A stretch of 64,000 nucleotides of DNA from UMGS1889 sp964540575 (lineage in GTDB: Bacteria > Bacillota > Clostridia > Oscillospirales > Ruminococcaceae): contig CAZINI010000002.1 of NCBI GenBank assembly GCA_964540575.1, forward strand, positions 62,001 to 126,000, read 5' to 3'. The translations under genes were made by a program, and so were the position numbers. The notes beneath the pieces are model-generated. The model was not told the origin of the DNA. It made no database searches and worked only from the letters and a program-made list of their open reading frames with translations. This document shows positions 35,127-43,382 of the stretch, piece by piece; the first letter of the stretch is position 1, and the number at the start of each line of letters is the position of its first letter.

Positions 35127-36422
35127 TCAGATAGCCTTAAAAGCTTCCTCCAGATCGAAGATAATATCGTCGATATGCTCTGTGCCGATGGAAAGTCTGA
35201 TGGTGTTGGGCTTGATACCCTGCTCCTCCAGCTCTGCACCGTTCAGCTGTGAATGTGTTGTGGAAGCGGGGTGAATAGCAAGAGATTTCACGTCTGCAAC
35301 ATTTGCCAGCAGAGAGAATATCTGCAAATTGTCGATGAACTTCTTGGCTTCCTCCTCGCCGCCCTTTATCTCAAATGTAAAGATAGAACCGCCGCCGTTG
35401 GGGAAATATTTGTCATAAAGCTCCTTCTGCTTGCCTGTTGCCAGCGAGGGGTGATTTACCTTTTCAACCTTGGGGTGAGAATTCAGGTAATTTACCACCT
35501 TGAGTGCGTTCTCGGTGTGTCTTTCAACTCTCAGGGACAGTGTTTCCAGACCCTGAAGGAAGATAAATGCGTGGAAGGGCGACAGCGTTGCACCTGTATC
35601 TCTCAGCAGGATAGCTCTTATCTTTGTAACGAACGCTGCGGGACCGACAGCCTTTGTGAAGCTTACGCCGTGATAGCTGGGATTGGGTTCGGTGAGAGAG
35701 GGGAACTTCCCGCTTGCCTCCCAGTCAAACTTGCCGCTGTCCACGATAACACCGCCGATAGCTGTGCCGTGTCCGCCGATAAACTTGGTTGCGGAGTGAA
35801 CAACAATGTCTGCACCGTACTCGATAGGTCTGACAAGGTAGGGTGTGCCGAAGGTATTGTCTACTACCAGAGGTATCTTGTGCTTGTGTGCGATATTTGC
35901 CAGCTTCTCAATGTCGATTACATTGGAATTGGGATTGCCCAAAGTTTCGATATACAGAGCCTTTGTGTTTTCCTGAATTGCGTTTTCAAATGCACCCTCC
36001 TCATCGGGGTCAACGAATGTGGTGGTGATGCCGTACTCGGGCAGGGTGTGTTCAAGCAGATTGTATGTACCGCCGTAAATGGTCTTTGCGGCTACGATAT
36101 GCTCGCCCGCCTTTGCCAGATTTTGAATGGTATATGCAATAGCTGCCGCACCCGAAGCAACCGCCAGAGCCGCCACGCCGCCTTCAAGAGCAGCAATTCT
36201 CCGCTCGAAAACGTCCTGAGTGGGGTTGGTAAGTCTGCCGTAAATATTGCCTGCGTCCTTTAAGGCAAATCTGTCTGCGGCATGCTGTGAGTTATGGAAA
36301 ACGAATGAAGTGCTGGCGTAAATGGGGACAGCCCTTGCATCGGTAACGGGGTCTGCATTTTCCTGTCCTATGTGAAGCTGTTTGGTTTCAAATTTTAAGT
36401 TTCTTCCGCTGAAATCGCTCAT
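35127..36422 (-). CDS. metY: O-acetylhomoserine sulfhydrylase
   Basis: 431-residue PLP enzyme that makes homocysteine from O-acetylhomoserine and sulfide. It has the family start KFETKQLHIGQ, PIYASTSFVF, NIYGRLTNPTQDVFERRIAALEGG, and the PLP lysine in HSATKFIGGHGTAIGG, with the 430-residue length that separates MetY from shorter MetB/MetC. Monocistronic, with a good promoter and an adjacent palindrome suggesting regulation by sulfur or methionine supply. Confidence 0.95.
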   Translation of the reverse strand: MSDFSGRNLKFETKQLHIGQENADPVTDARAVPIYASTSFVFHNSQHAADRFALKDAGNIYGRLTNPTQDVFERRIAALEGGVAALAVASGAAAIAYTIQNLAKAGEHIVAAKTIYGGTYNLLEHTLPEYGITTTFVDPDEEGAFENAIQENTKALYIETLGNPNSNVIDIEKLANIAHKHKIPLVVDNTFGTPYLVRPIEYGADIVVHSATKFIGGHGTAIGGVIVDSGKFDWEASGKFPSLTEPNPSYHGVSFTKAVGPAAFVTKIRAILLRDTGATLSPFHAFIFLQGLETLSLRVERHTENALKVVNYLNSHPKVEKVNHPSLATGKQKELYDKYFPNGGGSIFTFEIKGGEEEAKKFIDNLQIFSLLANVADVKSLAIHPASTTHSQLNGAELEEQGIKPNTIRLSIGTEHIDDIIFDLEEAFKAI

Positions 36423-36450
36423 ATTATTACTCCCTTTCGATATTATAATA

Positions 36451-36471
36451 CCAACCTATTTGATTGGTAGG
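36451..36471 (-). promoter_or_regulatory. Candidate operator at the metY transcription start
   Basis: An imperfect palindrome, CCAACCTAT-TTG-ATTGGTAGG on the plus strand, 7 of 9 arm positions paired, lies just downstream of the metY -10. Position and shape fit a repressor site. A CymR-like (Rrf2) sulfur regulator is a candidate by analogy, since CymR represses sulfur assimilation genes in Firmicutes; this is inference. Confidence 0.45.
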
Positions 36472-36481
36472 AATTAGTATA

Positions 36482-36510
36482 ATAATACCGCATAAATACT
36501 AGTTTGTCAA
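36482..36510 (-). promoter_or_regulatory. Promoter of metY
   Basis: Minus strand TTGACA (complement of 36505-36510), 17 bp, TATTAT (complement of 36482-36487). Confidence 0.8.
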
Positions 36511-36576
36511 TAGGTTTTATCAGGCTTTGTATGTTTTTATAAAGTAAGGCTCTTATTGGAATGATTATAAGGCAAA

Positions 36577-36615
36577 TTAAACAAAAAACCGACAGATTTG
36601 ACTATCTGTCGGTTT
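36577..36615 (-). terminator. Terminator of the ABC exporter operon
   Basis: Minus strand stem AAACCGACAGAT and ATCTGTCGGTTT (36586-36615), 6-nt loop, then TTTGTTT; just after the permease gene. Confidence 0.85.
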
Positions 36616-36633
36616 AGTGTTATAATGTATTTA

Positions 36634-37356
36634 TCATTTTCCATCATTGGCACAGAATGCAAAGCTTCTTTTTCTGTGTGCAATAAATCCGACAAATGCC
36701 AGAAGCAGCCACATCACCAGCGAAACCGCCGAGGACGAGAAAACCGTCCTGTGCATGGGGATAAGAATGTCGGCAGCAGCGTTTATCAGGCTGTCGGCAG
36801 CATTTCCGAGAGGGGCTATGCCGAGAAGCTTGCCGCCGAAAAGGATAGCCGCCAAGCCTGCCGCTATGTAAACGACAGATACATTTTTCATTCGTGAGCA
36901 GACTGCACCGTCCGCATACCCGAACATATATATAGCAGCGATAAGCGTCCCCGACCACAATATGTTGATAAGTATTAGCAAAGGCAGGGCAGGGGGTTTT
37001 ATCTGATAATATCCCGAAATGATAAGCAGGGCAGGGGGCTTTTTCATTGCCGCCGACAGTACGGCGTATAAAACGCCGTTTATCCCCGCAATGGCAAATG
37101 ACGTCAGTATGCAGTGAAGCCCGAACGCTTTTATCTGCATCATTCGCTGACAGGAAGCGGCAGCCGACAGCCGTGTGTGGAGCGGGTAGACTATCCGTCC
37201 GATGACGTATGCCCCTGCGGCAGCGGCAGCGTCAAAGCCCACAGGCAGGAGCTTCCCGAGGAATATCAGCAGTATCTCAACGCCGAGAACTATCCCCCAG
37301 AGGGGCAAAGCCAGTTGCATGCACACAGCGGCAGAGCCTTTCAGACGTGAATTCAT
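36634..37356 (-). CDS. ABC-2 type exporter permease-like membrane protein
   Basis: 240 residues with about six hydrophobic segments. No recognisable family motif, but its start overlaps the stop of the ABC ATPase gene by 1 nt and its topology fits an ABC-2 exporter membrane subunit. Residues such as RMMQIKAFGLHCILTSFAIAG resemble the coupling-helix region. Ala-rich and divergent. Substrate unknown. Confidence 0.65.
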   Translation of the reverse strand: MNSRLKGSAAVCMQLALPLWGIVLGVEILLIFLGKLLPVGFDAAAAAGAYVIGRIVYPLHTRLSAAASCQRMMQIKAFGLHCILTSFAIAGINGVLYAVLSAAMKKPPALLIISGYYQIKPPALPLLILINILWSGTLIAAIYMFGYADGAVCSRMKNVSVVYIAAGLAAILFGGKLLGIAPLGNAADSLINAAADILIPMHRTVFSSSAVSLVMWLLLAFVGFIAHRKRSFAFCANDGK

Positions 37357-38228
37357 CAGATCTCCTCCTCACTTTCGGACGATGTTCCCGTCATTTCGGA
37401 GAACACGACTTCAAGATTAAGCTTTGCAAAGCTGAGATTGTTGGTGGAATTTATGGGGCGGACGCCCAGCACAAAGGCGGTTTTCTTTTCGCCGTTCATC
37501 ACCGAACCGAAAACCTTTTTCCCGATGGTGTAATCGTCTACCGCACCTCGCTTGCCCTTGACGGCATAGCCGTTTTTGGTGAAAAATTCCACGGGGCAGC
37601 AGCAGATGAGCTTGCCGTCATTTATCATGGCAACGTGGGTGATAAAGCCCGCCGTTTCGGAAACAAGGTGCGTTGCCAGGCAGATAGTTTTGCCGTCCGA
37701 CTCAAACTTTTTTGCGGCGGCAGCATAGAATTTGCGGCGTGTAAGGTCATCGAGATGCTTCACAGGTTCATCGAGAAAGGTAAACTCTGCCCCCGAGGAC
37801 AGTGCAAGCAGGGCGTTCAGCAGTGGCTGTTCCTTGTGGGAAAGTGATTTTATCCTGCTGTCGGGGGATATTTTGAATTCTGCCAGAAGCTTATAGGCAA
37901 ATTCTTCCGAAAAATTGGGATAAAGCCGTTTCATTGCCTTTACAGCCGAGGATATTTTCAAAAGCTTCGGATACATTCTCGCTTCCGCCGAGCAGCATAT
38001 CTTCGACATAAGCCCGTCGTCCGTAAGAATAGGCTGACCGTCCGCAAGAACGGTGCCGCTGTCGGGCATGAGCCGTCCTCCTGCAAGGGACACTAGGGTG
38101 GTTTTCCCCGAATTTTCTCTGCCGAATATCCCGTAGAAGCAGCCTTGATTAAACTGGGCTGTCAGTCCCGATAGGGCAGTGTATTCCTTGAAATCCTTTG
38201 TTACGTTCATAAAGTTGATATTTTTCAT
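37356..38228 (-). CDS. ABC transporter ATP-binding protein with degenerate signature
   Basis: 290 residues. Walker A GRENSGKTTLVSL, Walker B EFTFLDEPVKHLD and H-loop ATHLVSE are present, but the signature LSGGQ reads LSHKEQ, and the region after about 210 is a divergent extension. The overall form resembles YtrB-like or antibiotic-type ABC-2 exporters. It starts after GGAGG; only 40 nt separate it from the divergent lipoprotein gene, so its promoter must be very short or lie inside that gene. Confidence 0.85.
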   Translation of the reverse strand: MKNINFMNVTKDFKEYTALSGLTAQFNQGCFYGIFGRENSGKTTLVSLAGGRLMPDSGTVLADGQPILTDDGLMSKICCSAEARMYPKLLKISSAVKAMKRLYPNFSEEFAYKLLAEFKISPDSRIKSLSHKEQPLLNALLALSSGAEFTFLDEPVKHLDDLTRRKFYAAAAKKFESDGKTICLATHLVSETAGFITHVAMINDGKLICCCPVEFFTKNGYAVKGKRGAVDDYTIGKKVFGSVMNGEKKTAFVLGVRPINSTNNLSFAKLNLEVVFSEMTGTSSESEEEI

Positions 38229-38268
38229 CTCGGGACCTCCGATCCTTGAGATTTTGAAAGGAAAAGTT

Positions 38269-39156
38269 ATGAAAAAGCTTTTTATATTGATAGTATCGGC
38301 GGCGATGCTTTGCTCCTGTGCAAATGAAAACCGTCAGCCGAGTTCTTCCGAAGGCAGTGTGACGGTCACGGAAACTGCCATAAGCGAACAAACTGCCGTA
38401 TCCGAAGAAAGTGAAATATCCCAAAAAGAGGAAAAATTTGAATACCCCCAGGTGGAATATACCTTGGAAAATAGGACGGTATTTTGCGGAACATTTCCGC
38501 CTATCGAAGCTGTTTTCGAGAAAAATGCCGAAAAGCTTGCGGATATTCCCATGTGCGGGGATAATGTGCTGAATGAGTACATTTCACCCCGCTCCGATGA
38601 CGCCGAACGTGCCGAGGTGCTTAGGCGTGTCAAGGCACTGTCCGATGAGATATGCGAGGGCTGCGAAACCGACAGCGAACGGCTTTACGCCATCTGCGAC
38701 TGGGTCAGCAGGAACATTTACTACGATTTTGATGCCAGAAACCATGAGGTGACCGCCGAGGTCATATGCCTGAAAAATGTTCTGGAAACAAGCCGCACTA
38801 CCTGTGCGGGATATGCCACCTTTACGGCGGCGTTATGCGGTGCACAGGGCATTATATGCGTTGACCTGAGAGGCGGCAGCTCCTCCGAGGGCTGGAAGCG
38901 TTCGGAGCTTTTGGAAACACCTATGAACCACGAATGGAACGGTGCGATTATCGGCGGTGAATGGGTGTTCTGCGACACAACTTGGGCTTCACAGAACGCT
39001 TACGAGAACGGTGCCTATTTCCAAAATGAGCCGCTGACGTCTTTTTATTACAGTGCGGATTTCGGTCAGATGAGCATTGAGCATCGCATCGACATTGCGG
39101 AATTCAGGGATTTTTACGGTATTTCCGAAAATAATCCTCCGCAAAATCAAGGATAA
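38269..39156 (+). CDS. Lipoprotein with transglutaminase-like domain
   Basis: 295 residues from ATG 38269 (AAAGGA upstream). N-terminal signal MKKLFILIVSAAMLCSC with a lipobox ending at Cys17, then a Ser/Glu-rich linker. The transglutaminase triad is visible in TSRTTCAGYATFTAALCG (Cys), PMNHEWNGAIIGG (His) and WVFCDTTW (Asp). It is anchored outside the membrane and probably acts in the cell wall or on surface proteins, as a transamidase or protease. Its 3' end overlaps the convergent HAD gene by 53 nt. Confidence 0.88.
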   Translation: MKKLFILIVSAAMLCSCANENRQPSSSEGSVTVTETAISEQTAVSEESEISQKEEKFEYPQVEYTLENRTVFCGTFPPIEAVFEKNAEKLADIPMCGDNVLNEYISPRSDDAERAEVLRRVKALSDEICEGCETDSERLYAICDWVSRNIYYDFDARNHEVTAEVICLKNVLETSRTTCAGYATFTAALCGAQGIICVDLRGGSSSEGWKRSELLETPMNHEWNGAIIGGEWVFCDTTWASQNAYENGAYFQNEPLTSFYYSADFGQMSIEHRIDIAEFRDFYGISENNPPQNQG

Positions 39157-39892
39157 ACTCCGCAAATTTTCCCGTTTCCTTGTCGGGACATATCATTGCG
39201 GGAATGTCCCCGAGAGCGGGCTTCATACCGTCGTCGGGGATAAGAGCAATGTCCGCCGCACAAAGCATTGGAATATCAAACTCGCTGTCCCCCGCCGCTA
39301 TGGTCGTTTCGGGGGACAGCCTTTTTTTCAGCCGTTTGAGGGCATCCCCCTTGTTCAGACCCTTTGGCAGAATGTATATCTTTGAGCCGTTGGTCATAAC
39401 GTCAACGGTCTGCATTTCAAGCTGTGATTTGAGCATTGAAACGGTTTCGGAGGGTTTATCCGATTTTGTGAAGATAAAGGAATTATCCACAAATCTGACC
39501 TCAAAGGAACGGTTATTGTCCGTTTCAAGGAGCGTTTTGCCACGTTCAAGCTCGCTAATGGCGGCGTTTATAAGCTGTTCGGACTCGGTTCGCCACGTCT
39601 TGTCGGGGACGCCGTTTATGAACAGCATTCCGCCGTTGGAGGTCACTGCCATCGGCACACTATCCCCGAATATGGAGATACGCCGAAACTGCTCTTCCGA
39701 GCGGGTGGTTATGGGGATAGGCAAGATCCCCGAGGACAGTCCCCGCAGCTTTTCCACAGCTTCGGGGGTCATATAGGAAAGCTTCTTTAAAACGCCGTTT
39801 ATATTGCCCTCTTCAACGCAGATATGGGAGCTTTCGGCTTTTTTATAGCTGTGGATAAGCGTGTTGTCAAGGTCGAGAGCCAGCAGTATCAT
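39104..39892 (-). CDS. HAD superfamily hydrolase of the Ter biosynthetic module
   Basis: 262 residues, Cof-like. Motif I LALDLDNTLIHS (nucleophile Asp), motif II ITTRSEEQF, conserved Lys near KGLNKGDALKRL and motif IV AAGDSEFDIPML. In Ter clusters a HAD phosphatase accompanies the PRTase, ATP-grasp and lyase, presumably dephosphorylating an intermediate. Its ATG overlaps the stop of the small membrane gene (ATGA). Confidence 0.88.
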   Translation of the reverse strand: MILLALDLDNTLIHSYKKAESSHICVEEGNINGVLKKLSYMTPEAVEKLRGLSSGILPIPITTRSEEQFRRISIFGDSVPMAVTSNGGMLFINGVPDKTWRTESEQLINAAISELERGKTLLETDNNRSFEVRFVDNSFIFTKSDKPSETVSMLKSQLEMQTVDVMTNGSKIYILPKGLNKGDALKRLKKRLSPETTIAAGDSEFDIPMLCAADIALIPDDGMKPALGDIPAMICPDKETGKFAEFILDFAEDYFRKYRKNP

Positions 39893-40098
39893 TGTAAAAC
39901 TCCTTTAGCTGTGAAAAAATCGGGCAGCATTGCAAGTGTCATTGTCAGCGAAATTACGAATATCAGCAGAAAAATATTTGCAGCAAATCGGAAACGCTCC
40001 TTGCCGTTCTGCTGATATGTCCTCCTCAGACGTACAGACAGTATCAGCGAAATAAAGCATACGGGTGCTGCAATGATGAAAAACATTTCGCCGTTCAT
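39889..40098 (-). CDS. Two-helix small membrane protein in the Ter module
   Basis: 69 residues, two hydrophobic segments (about 5-22 and 38-58) joined by a basic loop (RLRRTYQQNGKERFR). Starts on the last base of the PRTase stop (TAATG) and stops on the HAD start (ATGA), so it is translationally coupled to both. Not recognised; likely a membrane component specific to this cluster. Confidence 0.65.
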   Translation of the reverse strand: MNGEMFFIIAAPVCFISLILSVRLRRTYQQNGKERFRFAANIFLLIFVISLTMTLAMLPDFFTAKGVLQ

Positions 40099-42308
40099 TA
40101 CACGTCACCGTGGCTTTTTTCGCCGAGAGTACGGATTATTCCGCAGGCTTTGTAACGGGTCAGGGGATAGCGTTTTACGGGGACATTCTTTTCCTCCGCA
40201 AGCCGCAGAAGGTGGCTGACACAGCTTTCGTCCTCCAAATTGTCCGCAATCAGCAGACAGTACGGAACACGCCGCAGCAACACTCGGGTCGCCTCCCCAA
40301 GCCCCGGCTTTACCAGATTAATATCGTCAATGTCAAAATCGGCGGCAATGCGTTTTACTTCGTCAATGCCCGTACCGTCGGGACGGCTTTCAAGGGGCAA
40401 ATTGTCGGGGACAAGCTGCATTGCATTTTCGATTTTCTCAATATATTCAATGGATAAGTCCTCATTTTCCAGATCATAGTGATATGCCGCACCGTGGAAA
40501 TCCTCATCTCCGATAATATCTCCCCGCAAAAATGTACGGCTCATAAGCCCCGAAACGGTAGAATTCAGTATAGAGCTGGGGATAAGAATGTCCTTGTAAG
40601 TGCCGCAAAGCTCGGTGATATTGGCAGGGTCGGCAAGCACGGCAAGGCTGCTCGATACACCGTCGTAATCGGCGAGGGCTTCGGTCAGCGTCCCGAGGAT
40701 AGCCCCTTTTCCCGTCCAGCCGTCAACGAAGCATATCTCCCGGGGACGGTGCTGTGCGAGAATGTAGGACATAGCGTTTTTGTCGATGCCAATTCCCCTG
40801 ATTATGGAAACAGTGTAATGGGGGGCGTCCACTCCGAAGCGGGAGCGAAGGCAGCGTTTCAGCAGAATTCCCACAGGTGTTCCCGCACGGGCAAGGGACA
40901 CAAGGGCGATCTTTCCGTCAGGGTGAGCCTTGCAAAGCCGTTCGCATACGGAAACAACGGCTTCGGCGGTTTCATAGGCACACCGTTCCAGAGCGTTTTT
41001 GTATTCACGGAGATATTTTTCCGAGGGACGATACTCCAGCGGAAGCATCTCCGAATAGTGTGCACCCTGCTCGATACGCCGCTGACGTTCCTCCGCAGGC
41101 AGGGGCTGAACACGTCCCGTTATATCTTTCAAAAGAACGGTAACGTCCGATGGGGAATAGGAGGACGGCATTGCCGCCTCCCAGCTGACGAAAAAGAAGC
41201 TGTCCGTTTCGGGAAATACGTCCGTCAGCTGCATAAAGCCGTCCTTTTTCGGGCTGTCGGTCACGGCGATAACAATGTCGTATTTATCGGGATTGTAAAG
41301 GTATGCAGTTCGGTTTTTATCGTAAAAGCTTTCCAGCTTTATTCTCGAAAACAGCGGATAATTTTCCTTGAAATGGGGTTCGATGGGGCTTCGGGTGGTG
41401 GAATGGGTGTACACCTCCGCACCCTGTTCACGCAGCTTTTCGGCGGCGGTAATTGCGGGGTACATACACTCCTCCGTGCCGACAACGGCTATTTTTTTTC
41501 CCGAAACACGGACGTTTTTCCGTTCCAAAACACGCAGAAGCTGCTCTGAAAGGCTGTCACAGGCGGCGGAATAATCGTCCGCAGGAACGCCGCTTCGTGG
41601 GTCAAGCATTCCCTTTATCCTGAAATATTCGCATTTGGGGGAATGGGTCCTATCGGGCAGCGGCTTCGGCGGTTCGGGAATGGGACTGTCCGTATGGTCG
41701 GACATATCTATTTTTGTTAAATAAAAAAATTCATATCTCGACAAAGCAAGCTCGCTCGTCCGCTCCTCGGACATTCCGTTTAAAATGGAACAGGCGGAAA
41801 ATGTTGTGTTTTCGGGCACTTTGGGGTTGGCTTTCAGGGCGTTTATGAAATTTACAATGGTTTTGCCCGTGGTAATTTCGTCCTCAACGAAGATAACTCT
41901 TGTCACGCCGCAAAAAAGCTTTTCGGTGCTTTTGCATTGCAGGGTCTGTTCCGTAGCATGGGAATGCTCCTCGGAAAATTCGGCGGCATATTCGCAGTTT
42001 GTGAGCATTTCCCTTGTGGTGTGGATATAGCGTGAGCCGTGAAATGCCCTTGCCACAGCCGCACCCACAGCGGTCGCCGTTTCCGCAAAGCCGATAAACA
42101 GGATATTTTCCGCAGGTTCACGGACGTTTTTCTTCACCTCGTCCGCCAGCTCCGAAAATAGCTTCAGCGGAATATCGGGGGAGATGGGAAAATGCTTTCC
42201 CTGACACTTATCCACAAGGATAAAGCTCCTTTTTGCGTTGTTTTCCCGTCTTGAAACGCAGGCAAGCTGTTCGGACGGAAAGGACGACTTGTTACAGAGA
42301 AGCTTCAA
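40098..42308 (-). CDS. PRTase-TRSP-StiP-PELOTA fusion protein of the Ter module
   Basis: 736 residues with four regions. About 30-205: phosphoribosyltransferase (PRTase_2 type), PRPP motif VIFVEDEITTGKTIVNFI (138-155). About 225-375: TRSP domain with DPRSGVP and a shared second-half signature. About 383-640: StiP-like domain (SSYSPSDVTVLLKDITG, HYSEMLPLEYRPSEKYL, SLARAGTPVGILLKR, FVDGWTGKGAILGTL, itself a PRTase-like fold). About 655-736: PELOTA-type RNA-binding-like domain (LVKPGLGEATRVLL). In the Ter literature PRTase-TRSP and StiP-PELOTA are usually separate genes; here they are one chain. Predicted role: making a nucleoside-like metabolite; chemistry is not established. It overlaps the ATP-grasp gene by 17 nt. 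Confidence 0.85.
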   Translation of the reverse strand: MKLLCNKSSFPSEQLACVSRRENNAKRSFILVDKCQGKHFPISPDIPLKLFSELADEVKKNVREPAENILFIGFAETATAVGAAVARAFHGSRYIHTTREMLTNCEYAAEFSEEHSHATEQTLQCKSTEKLFCGVTRVIFVEDEITTGKTIVNFINALKANPKVPENTTFSACSILNGMSEERTSELALSRYEFFYLTKIDMSDHTDSPIPEPPKPLPDRTHSPKCEYFRIKGMLDPRSGVPADDYSAACDSLSEQLLRVLERKNVRVSGKKIAVVGTEECMYPAITAAEKLREQGAEVYTHSTTRSPIEPHFKENYPLFSRIKLESFYDKNRTAYLYNPDKYDIVIAVTDSPKKDGFMQLTDVFPETDSFFFVSWEAAMPSSYSPSDVTVLLKDITGRVQPLPAEERQRRIEQGAHYSEMLPLEYRPSEKYLREYKNALERCAYETAEAVVSVCERLCKAHPDGKIALVSLARAGTPVGILLKRCLRSRFGVDAPHYTVSIIRGIGIDKNAMSYILAQHRPREICFVDGWTGKGAILGTLTEALADYDGVSSSLAVLADPANITELCGTYKDILIPSSILNSTVSGLMSRTFLRGDIIGDEDFHGAAYHYDLENEDLSIEYIEKIENAMQLVPDNLPLESRPDGTGIDEVKRIAADFDIDDINLVKPGLGEATRVLLRRVPYCLLIADNLEDESCVSHLLRLAEEKNVPVKRYPLTRYKACGIIRTLGEKSHGDV

Positions 42309-43344
42309 AGCCTGTCACCTCGCTGTCCTCGGGAAGCTCCATGGGGGTTTCCACATAAGCGACCCTTGACGGAACACGTTTGAGCATCCACTTTTTGTCG
42401 TTACCCATAAGCTGATTTACCGCCAGATTGGGGATATTCACCCCCGCACCCGTGCAGGAAAGCTGTATGCCGCCGGACATTCGAGTGTTTACCTCCAGAA
42501 GATAGGGCTTTCCGTCGTGATATTTAAACTGAATATTGCAGGGAGTTTTCAGTCCCGTATATTCAAAAAATCTTTCGCAGAGTGAGATAATTGTGTGGTC
42601 ATAGCGAATTTCGGCAATTCTTGAGCCTGTTTTGAACCTTGGAATGATAATATTTCCGTCGGCAGTCATCAGGCAGTCGGCACTGACTTCACAGCCGTCT
42701 AAATAGGGCATTACGATGAAATTCGGCAGACTGTCCCGTTCGGAAAGGGCTTCGAGAGCCTGACGGTAGGATATTTTCATTCCCGGCTGAACGAAAAGCC
42801 CGTTATATCCCGCCATTCTGTCGTCAATGACACGAAAGCTGACAGCCCCCTCATCGTGGGCAAGCTTTAAGCAGGCACGGCAGCCCTTGGCGGTTATTTT
42901 TTCGTATGCCTCCTTAAATTCCTCCGCATTTCGGATAACGTATCTTTCGGGAATGACCTCGGGGGCAAACTCGTTGAACAGCCTATATGTACAGTCCTTA
43001 TCGGACAGGTTCATCAGCTTGTTGTAATCATAATCCGCCAGAACGGAAACGCCTATTTCCTCAAATTCCGTCACACGCCTGACAATTGCGGTCATTTTCC
43101 GTCGGGGGATAAAAAGCCTTATCCTATGCTCCTTGCAGAATTTCAGACAATAGTTTACATATTCATCATCATCGGGAATGGACGGTTCTCTGTACCACTC
43201 GTCACATGCCAGCTTGATAACGGAGTCGTAATTTTCGTTTGTACCTATGACATAAAAATCCATAGTTGTGTCTAATTTTATAAGATTAATGATATGATAT
43301 GCCGTGGAAAACCAGTGATTGAGCCAAATTCTAACAGTTTTCAT
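42292..43344 (-). CDS. ATP-grasp ligase of the Ter biosynthetic module
   Basis: 350 residues. A Rossmann-like N-terminal part (about 1-100) and an ATP-grasp fold with NIQFKYHDGKPYLLEVNTRM followed by SGG (Mg-binding Glu and Asn, about 280-300), and KLAHDEGAVSFRVIDD for nucleotide binding. Such enzymes ligate a carboxylate to an amine or thiol through an acyl-phosphate. The amine and acid are unknown; in Ter clusters the ATP-grasp works with the PRTase and lyase. 38 nt after the lyase gene. Confidence 0.85.
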   Translation of the reverse strand: MKTVRIWLNHWFSTAYHIINLIKLDTTMDFYVIGTNENYDSVIKLACDEWYREPSIPDDDEYVNYCLKFCKEHRIRLFIPRRKMTAIVRRVTEFEEIGVSVLADYDYNKLMNLSDKDCTYRLFNEFAPEVIPERYVIRNAEEFKEAYEKITAKGCRACLKLAHDEGAVSFRVIDDRMAGYNGLFVQPGMKISYRQALEALSERDSLPNFIVMPYLDGCEVSADCLMTADGNIIIPRFKTGSRIAEIRYDHTIISLCERFFEYTGLKTPCNIQFKYHDGKPYLLEVNTRMSGGIQLSCTGAGVNIPNLAVNQLMGNDKKWMLKRVPSRVAYVETPMELPEDSEVTGFEASL

Positions 43345-43382
43345 TTTGTACCTCTTTATATAAACATTGCGTGAATGCTTTT

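Noticed and set aside
40479..41549. 356-codon plus-strand frame inside the PRTase fusion gene
   Set aside because: Antisense shadow; the minus-strand protein has recognisable PRTase and StiP-like motifs.
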